Of a DNA stretch of 11,814 nucleotides, positions 11,701 to 11,814 are shown one piece after another. Numbering within the stretch: the first letter of the stretch is position 1; each line of letters opens with the position of its first letter. Position numbers and translations under genes: made by a program. A model generated the notes under the pieces. It worked only from the letters and a program-made list of their open reading frames with translations, was not told the origin of the DNA and ran no database searches. The DNA is from Acanthaster planci (taxonomy: Eukaryota; Echinodermata; Asteroidea; Valvatida; Acanthasteridae), in NCBI RefSeq assembly GCF_001949145.1, contig NW_019091504.1:443084-454897 (forward strand). The letters run 5' to 3'.

Positions 11701-11814
11701 TTGAGGGAGGAAGTCAGGACACCGATAAAGCAAAATTGGAACAGTAAATATGATTTCAATAGAAGGAATATTTTGGTAACAGGTAAACAAGATCCTGGCT
11801 GTGCAGCTGAGTGC
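2738..11814 (+). CDS. Seven-exon gene (3' incomplete): Cys/His-rich protein with three KAT2/PCAF N-terminal-like modules
   Basis: Joining seven exons gives one open frame of about 259 residues that runs off the window. It contains three related modules. Module 1 spans residues 37-67: CEC at 37-39, then C57-x2-C60-x-H62-x4-H67. Module 2 spans 89-126: C89-x2-C92-x3-C96-Q-G-Y, then C116-x2-C119-x-H121-x4-H126. Module 3 spans 195-239: C195-x-C197-x-G-F, then C229-x2-C232-x-H234-x4-H239. An Arg follows the last His each time. The N-terminal domain of GCN5/PCAF (KAT2), as I know it, has one such module, with a CKCNGWK step, then CRSCSHALAAH, then a short helix. By inference the modules bind zinc and the protein may be nuclear and chromatin-linked. 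No acetyltransferase domain or bromodomain lies inside the window, so enzyme activity cannot be claimed. It could be a divergent KAT2 gene or a separate invertebrate family. No signal peptide or membrane segment is seen. Confidence 0.82.
3155..3400 (-). repeat. tRNA-derived SINE, copy 1
   Basis: Read on the minus strand, the head has a tRNA-like A-box region (TGGTGGTTGAGACATCTG, about 3314-3331). An intact B box follows (GGGTTCGAGTACC, 3279-3291). Then come ACCCGAATAAGCTTGTGAA and a body ending in an A-rich tail (3154-3180 on the plus strand is T-rich). The head resembles a Leu/Ser-type tRNA without a cloverleaf I can complete. Exact ends are uncertain. Open frames here that read GGTRTHDLLL are translations of the repeat, not genes. 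Confidence 0.72.
5001..5258. mobile_element. MITE-like hairpin element with terminal inverted repeats
   Basis: The left end, TGGGTCATTTTATAATTTTG followed by GGGGCC (5001-5026), matches the reverse complement of the right end (5233-5258) at 23 of 26 positions. Further in, GTTACATCTGTCAT (5044-5057) matches the reverse complement of 5195-5208 at 12 of 14. The element is about 258 bases, AT-rich and has no coding capacity, which fits a non-autonomous DNA transposon. No clear target-site duplication is seen at either end, so the superfamily cannot be named. Confidence 0.72.
8374..8402 (+). CDS. Exon 2, 29-base microexon (residues 11-20)
   Basis: A pyrimidine-rich acceptor (GTTTGTTTTTCAG) precedes the exon, and a good donor (GTAAGC) follows at 8403. 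Only one frame is open: AT, then SLSEAQVKR. The other two frames hit TGA at once. The exon therefore starts at phase 1 and ends at phase 0, which matches both the exon at 2738-2768 and the next exon at 8777. The peptide is polar and contains no module residues. It leads into the basic IRKKGAK stretch of the next exon. The short length leaves room for chance, but two strong splice sites and two phase matches favour a real microexon. Confidence 0.7.
8403..8776 (+). other. Intron 2 (374 bases)
   Basis: AT-rich GT-AG intron, phase 0. Nothing else is seen in it. Confidence 0.7.
8777..9030 (+). CDS. Exon 3: Cys/His module 1 and first half of module 2 (residues 21-104)
   Basis: The acceptor is TTGTTTTAG and the donor is GTGATC at 9031 (weak). 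The 254 bases are open in one frame and distinctly more GC-rich than the AT-rich flanks. The exon starts with a basic segment (IRKKGAK). It then holds C32, C36, C37 and C39, followed by the N-Y step and CTSCRHSESEHR at residues 57-68, which is module 1. A charged linker (about 69-86) follows. Then come C89, C92 and C96 with CQGYVKPDP, which resembles the CNGWKNPNP step of KAT2 proteins and opens module 2. The exon ends at phase 2 (AG), completed to Ser by C in the next exon. A 63-codon open frame on top of this one is a shadow. This is one of the most secure exons of the gene. Confidence 0.9.
9031..9345 (+). other. Intron 3 (315 bases)
   Basis: Phase 2, GT-AG, and it splits module 2 of the protein. 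A second donor-like GTAAGT lies at 9085, but the frame from exon 3 meets TGA immediately after 9030, so that site could not extend the coding exon. Confidence 0.8.
9346..9598 (+). CDS. Exon 4: second half of module 2 and acidic linker (residues 105-189)
   Basis: The acceptor is TTCCTGTTGAGTAG and the donor is a near-consensus GTGAGT at 9599. The first base completes the Ser codon from exon 3. CTNCKHTIECHR at residues 116-127 closes module 2. A predicted helix follows (ETALDKLIKNTF), in the same place as the helix after the KAT2 motif. Next are C143, C148, H149 and C167, whose zinc role is unclear. The exon ends in an acidic stretch (NIDPDDDEGI). Read through the donor, the frame gives VSVD and a TAG stop at 9611-9613, so an intron-retained transcript would end just after module 2. 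The spliced reading is preferred because exon 5 continues in phase 0 with the third module. Confidence 0.88.
9599..10093 (+). other. Intron 4 (495 bases)
   Basis: Phase 0 intron with a GTGAGT donor. A stop codon lies 12 bases into it in the coding frame. AATAAA occurs at about 9957-9962, which could serve as a poly(A) signal if the intron were retained. Confidence 0.75.
10094..10173 (+). CDS. Exon 5: first half of module 3 (residues 190-215)
   Basis: The acceptor is TTTTTATTAATAG and the donor is GTGAGT at 10174. The exon is 80 bases, phase 0 at its start and phase 2 at its end. It encodes VTIKICRCRGFRLDN and then C209 and H210. The C-x-C-x-G-aromatic-basic step (CRCRGFR) lines up with CKCNGWK in KAT2 proteins and begins the third module. 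The next exon supplies the base that completes the Thr codon (AC|G). The exon is too short to show up as a long open frame, but both splice sites are strong and the motif continues the series. Confidence 0.86.
10174..11408 (+). other. Intron 5 (1235 bases)
   Basis: Phase 2 intron that splits module 3. It holds a C9 run (10646-10654), a small CCCCCA/TGGGGG inverted pair at 10853-10866 and the second SINE copy. The short open frames at 10212-10451 and 10828-11055 show no motif and are taken as chance. Confidence 0.75.
11035..11140 (-). repeat. tRNA-derived SINE, copy 2 (diverged fragment)
   Basis: Minus-strand reading gives CCTGGTTAAGATGTGTGCAC, a decayed B box (GGTTTAAATCCCACC, about 11068-11082) and then AAGCTTATGAATTTGTTC. 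These match copy 1 at 3240-3345 in the same order and at nearly the same spacing. The B box has lost its CG. It lies inside intron 5. Confidence 0.65.
11409..11508 (+). CDS. Exon 6: second half of module 3 (residues 216-249)
   Basis: A long T-rich tract and CAAACATAG acceptor precede the exon, and a GTGAGT donor follows at 11509. The exon is 100 bases, entering at phase 2 and leaving at phase 0. It encodes TPCQRCTHSLNLHRLP: C229-x2-C232-x-H234-x4-H239. This is the closest match in the window to CRSCSHALAAH of PCAF. The helix-like NEQEKAL follows and continues in exon 7, in the place of the EEEMNRLLG helix of KAT2. Open reading continues past the donor to a stop near 11655. I read that as intron 6, because the donor is strong and the next exon fits the helix. 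Confidence 0.86.
11509..11782 (+). other. Intron 6 (274 bases)
   Basis: Phase 0, GTGAGT donor, AACAG acceptor. The exon 6 frame stays open for about 49 codons into it, so retention would give an alternative C-terminus rather than an immediate stop. Confidence 0.65.
11783..11814 (+). CDS. Exon 7, partial (residues 250-259, cut by window end)
   Basis: The acceptor ATTTTGGTAACAG is followed by 32 bases open in phase 0, encoding VNKILAVQLS, and the window then ends. Joined to exon 6 this gives EKAL-VNKILAVQLS, an amphipathic helix in the position of the MNRLLGIVLDV helix of PCAF. The acceptor tract is only moderately pyrimidine-rich. The phase match and the helix continuity are the main support. 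The downstream end of the gene, including any acetyltransferase domain or bromodomain, lies outside the window. Confidence 0.72.

Overview
The window reads as invertebrate animal nuclear DNA. It has AT-rich introns and spacers, GT-AG introns whose phases join cleanly, tRNA-derived SINE heads, a hairpin transposon-like element, and repeated ACATGTAC-type words. I remember such words as common in echinoderm, hemichordate, lancelet and mollusc genomes, so a marine invertebrate is my guess. No bacterial-style genes, rRNA, intact tRNA genes or CRISPR arrays are visible.

I can support one gene, on the + strand. My model has seven coding exons: 2738-2768, 8374-8402, 8777-9030, 9346-9598, 10094-10173, 11409-11508 and 11783 to the window end. 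All six junctions keep one reading frame, with intron phases 1, 0, 2, 0, 2, 0. The conceptual product has about 259 residues here and continues beyond the window. The five exons from 8777 onward are well supported. The first exon and the 29-base microexon are weaker, but they fit each other's phase.

The protein is rich in Cys and His. It contains three diverged copies of one module: a Cys cluster with a Gly/Asn-aromatic step, followed by C-x2-C-x-H-x4-H-R. From memory, this is the pattern of the N-terminal Cys/His domain of the GCN5/PCAF (KAT2) acetyltransferases (Pfam PCAF_N). That family carries one copy; here there are three in a row. The third copy also keeps the helix that follows the motif in KAT2. 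I know of no named family with three copies, so the gene is left without a symbol.

Layout: 1-2650 is spacer upstream of the gene and includes a roughly 195-base tandem duplication (1227-1620). Positions 2738-2768 hold the putative first coding exon. Intron 1 (2769-8373, 5.6 kb) holds a minus-strand tRNA-derived SINE (about 3155-3400) and a MITE-like hairpin (5001-5258). Exons 2-7 lie in 8374-11814. Intron 5 holds a second, older SINE copy (about 11035-11140).
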